Assembly: GCA_900546515.1 (NCBI GenBank)
Contig: URDG01000002.1
Location: 1-64,000 of the forward strand
Direction of reading: 5' to 3'
Source of the DNA: an uncultured Eubacteriales bacterium
GTDB lineage: Bacteria > Bacillota > Clostridia > Oscillospirales > Oscillospiraceae
Length of the DNA stretch: 64,000 nucleotides
A program made the translations under genes and the position numbers. Below are positions 62,801 to 64,000 of the stretch, piece after piece (positions within the stretch are counted from its first letter, which is position 1; each line of letters begins with the position of its first letter). Below the pieces are notes generated by a model, which saw only the letters and a program-made list of their open reading frames with translations, did not search any database and was not told where the DNA came from.

Positions 62801-64000
62801 GCACGACATTGTGGTAGATGTAGAACTTGACACTGATGGTTACCGGGAAGTCAGGCATGGTGAAGGTCATCTTGTCCTCGTCGAACGGGACCGTGACGCT
62901 GCTGTTGCCGGTCATGGTTATATAGGGGATGTAATTGTAGAACGCCTTGGAGGAGCTTCCCTCGATCTTGACGGTCTGGCCGACCTTTGCGCTCTCTACT
63001 TCCTTGCCGTCAACCGTAGTCTTGAAGGTGCCCTCGGTGTTGTCGACCTTCTTTATTGCGAAAGTGGCCTGTGCAGTCGGCTTCACGACTGCGACAACAG
63101 TAACGGGCTCGTTCGGCATTATGAAGCTCATCTTGTCGAGCTCAGCCGTCTTGGTGAAGTCCGCATAGTAGACCTTGACCGACTCGACGGTGTAATTCGT
63201 GTCGGGAGTTACCTCGAGAGTAACGGTCTCGCCGGCCTTTGCGGAGGTGACGACAGTGCTGCCGACCTTCGCGGTGATCTTGGCGTTGCTGACATCGGTA
63301 TAGATGTTGCTGCCCATGCTGGGCTTATAATTGGGATCGACCTTGAAGGATGCGGTCACAGTCACTGGGAAGTTCGGCATTGTGAACTTGCCGTCCTCTA
63401 CTGCGATCGTATCGCGGTAGTCATTATATGTAACTCTTACATTGTCGAGCATGAAGCCGGTAGCGGGAGTGGTCTTGATAACGACCTGAGTGCCGGCATA
63501 AGCCTTGTCGACACGCACATTGTTGACCATCGCCGCAACGCCGCCGTTGGAGGCCGCATCAACGGTGATAGCGGACTGCACAGCCTGCTTGAAGGTCACG
63601 CTGACGGTGACGGAGTAAGAGGGCATGACAAAGCTGTTGTTGGTGACGGTGACTGCGGTAGCTGCATCGCCGACCTTGACGACCTTGACGGATTCGACTG
63701 CATAGCCGGTATCCGGGGTGCAGACGACGCTGACGAGCTGACCGGCGGAAGCGGTCTTGACGCTCTTGCCGTTCACCTGCAGGTCGAAGTTGCCGTTGGT
63801 GGCATTCTGGCTGACGAGGTTGTAGTAGCCGGAGTTGCTGACCGTACCGGTAGTAGTGGAGCCGCCGGTCGTGCCGCCGCTGACGGTGGTGTTGGCCGTA
63901 ACGACGCCCGCAACCGGGATATACAGCGTCTCACCCACGCGGAACAGACCCATGTCGCTTCTGTTGTTGAGGGCCTGCAGCTTTGCGAGGTTGCTGTTGT
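59847..64000 (-). CDS. LysM and InlB B-repeat giant surface protein, 5' end outside window
   Basis: The frame is open to the window edge. The first visible residues (LAKLQALNNRSDMGLFRVGETLYIPVAG) are the end of a LysM domain, which would bind peptidoglycan. After a Thr/Gly/Ser linker (about 40 residues), about 15 divergent InlB B-type beta-grasp repeats of 75-95 residues follow. Each has a core of the kind G(Y/F)xxDxVxVTYxDG, then FxMPxxxVTVxVxF. There is no LPxTG motif, transmembrane segment or S-layer domain at the C-terminus, so attachment is through the N-terminal part. A role in adhesion or surface scaffolding is inferred. Confidence 0.82.
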   Translation of the reverse strand, partial: NSNLAKLQALNNRSDMGLFRVGETLYIPVAGVVTANTTVSGGTTGGSTTTGTVSNSGYYNLVSQNATNGNFDLQVNGKSVKTASAGQLVSVVCTPDTGYAVESVKVVKVGDAATAVTVTNNSFVMPSYSVTVSVTFKQAVQSAITVDAASNGGVAAMVNNVRVDKAYAGTQVVIKTTPATGFMLDNVRVTYNDYRDTIAVEDGKFTMPNFPVTVTASFKVDPNYKPSMGSNIYTDVSNAKITAKVGSTVVTSAKAGETVTLEVTPDTNYTVESVKVYYADFTKTAELDKMSFIMPNEPVTVVAVVKPTAQATFAIKKVDNTEGTFKTTVDGKEVESAKVGQTVKIEGSSSKAFYNYIPYITMTGNSSVTVPFDEDKMTFTMPDFPVTISVKFYIYHNVVLDASNGSNGWFNVTAVINGQQVSRCGAGVELKVNVTGVTKGMSAGNIIVTYADGSSYTLDGNTFIMPDCDVRVRVNFTKNAKLVVYSARNLIDGTETVKANRGNSYTIFGNTVNDKENKSWDVYTGIGNNVVIVPNPTVGYKLSYIRYQYTDSKGNVQTGNVAKHPVTGKYQFQMPNADSVELFVVFEEIASYKITVDYGTANKSHTMGTAELMTTLGYTDKAAAGAKIWVRLFPAQGYKLDVSKLRIVTASGTELKYNPFESCFTMPAEDVTVYLYSTDAAGEEQNCFVDTKHTITLLPADPGDDGLPMGNLTASINDIVYSNEQLQTANDGAAMKFDEGTTVTIISESREGYALDKTEPIIVTKDGGTTVPVTIISETRFSFRMPLGNVKVEASYGAATYGINKVESANGSYTVPLQGNWKKPVEITEIVPASGFQLDKIYITYTDVNGEYHERQELVGTKIGPFDGLPKSDVTVEVTFKPAMNALSIVYQFDDVSSVSATNNYKVNLAVDGINVNINRGGLTDKDTVAVAAADKDAAGNYNGIPTGKSVVISRNENGADERFNISKIWVLNNGKAIDTEYKYGQYYFTMPFVDDKAADYTDGVVIYVMFEHIADNKFNITSTGAVENGSAEHAATGVIGQPTNVTVKANEGYICSEPSATVTYTDIDGKAQTITVNANEAVPAAQLTFTIPALSSVDNSKAVTFSYKCSELPSYTLVGEGVTFAAADGSAITEAKAGTQVRIVLGAAPEGQVLNGVYMSLDGVNYVPVSGEVFEMPAANVAVVAKYGAAPAAISTVITDNGVTGTVKLYTGTVELGASVEKGSTVTVNAAAEGYDNGISKITYKIGEAEAKEIEANKGVYSFTVPADASGDVVVTVTFRANRHLIVNEKGDQVDKDEITFQRSSDSLDVIKVATGETIIVTPAEGKSFNHISLSYVDKDGNTVSADKDFDLKKVDGKWQFTIDPEKPIKEGENVTLKYSFN

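Noticed and set aside
59847..63953. Internal repeats considered as a tandem-repeat locus or CRISPR
   Set aside because: Units are diverged, of uneven length and coding for InlB B-type domains.

Overview
The window looks like a chromosomal segment of a GC-rich, Gram-positive anaerobe of the class Clostridia, most likely an Oscillospirales-type gut bacterium. The signs are a MurT-GatD lipid II amidation pair, a lysine (L-box) riboswitch, FeoA/FeoB with a Cys-rich FeoB-associated peptide, GGAGG-type ribosome binding sites, ATGA-coupled operons and a giant LysM/InlB-repeat surface protein. The taxonomic call is inference; no rRNA gene is present.

Region by region. 1-6.57 kb is an accessory island on the minus strand. 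It carries a membrane protein, an SPFH protein with zinc ribbons at both ends, a decayed zinc-ribbon gene, and an operon of ribbon-helix-helix protein, TIR/TPR/RCC1 protein, HNH nuclease and a 79-residue protein. It ends at a 45-nt stretch with the geometry of a tRNA-Thr 3' half including ACCA, as expected of an attachment site. 6.6-8 kb holds a small lipoprotein and a MerR/GyrI-type regulator split by an in-frame amber codon. 8-17.8 kb is housekeeping: PHP phosphoesterase, amidohydrolase, gatD, murT, GNAT, DUF2156, uracil-DNA glycosylase, CCA-adding enzyme and murC. 17.8-26 kb has a GT-C/Ig/NodB fusion, a Na+/proline symporter divergent from a LysR regulator, and feoAB.

26-33 kb holds a SleB-like lipoprotein, cinA-thiI, two tandem paralogous small membrane proteins behind a palindromic operator, and a deletion chimera of an ECF sigma factor with a sensor protein. 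32-39 kb is a plus-strand run: ahcY, mgtE, an AEC transporter, DUF1643, an omega-amidase-like hydrolase, Nudix, TetR and an isochorismatase-family hydrolase. 39-42 kb is a three-gene ABC importer whose leader is a lysine riboswitch plus terminator, so lysine is the predicted substrate. 42.3-44.8 kb encodes DUF6110 and a P1B-type ATPase behind an operator that matches the one upstream of feoAB.

44.9-47.4 kb has an ECF sigma factor fused to a membrane-anchored extracytoplasmic domain, a zinc-ribbon peptide and an XRE regulator. 47.6-57.7 kb is a tightly packed minus-strand block: glgA, a GH13 glucan hydrolase and four GT-C membrane glycosyltransferases, three of them paralogues. 58-59.7 kb has a small-multidrug-export family protein and a membrane acyltransferase. 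59.8-64 kb is the C-terminal 1,380 or so residues of a LysM plus InlB B-repeat surface protein that runs off the window.

The most interesting candidates are the RHH-TIR-HNH island module, the shared operator linking ferrous iron uptake to a P-type ATPase, several domain fusions (GT-C/NodB, sigma/sensor), and intergenic elements that duplicate terminator hairpins.
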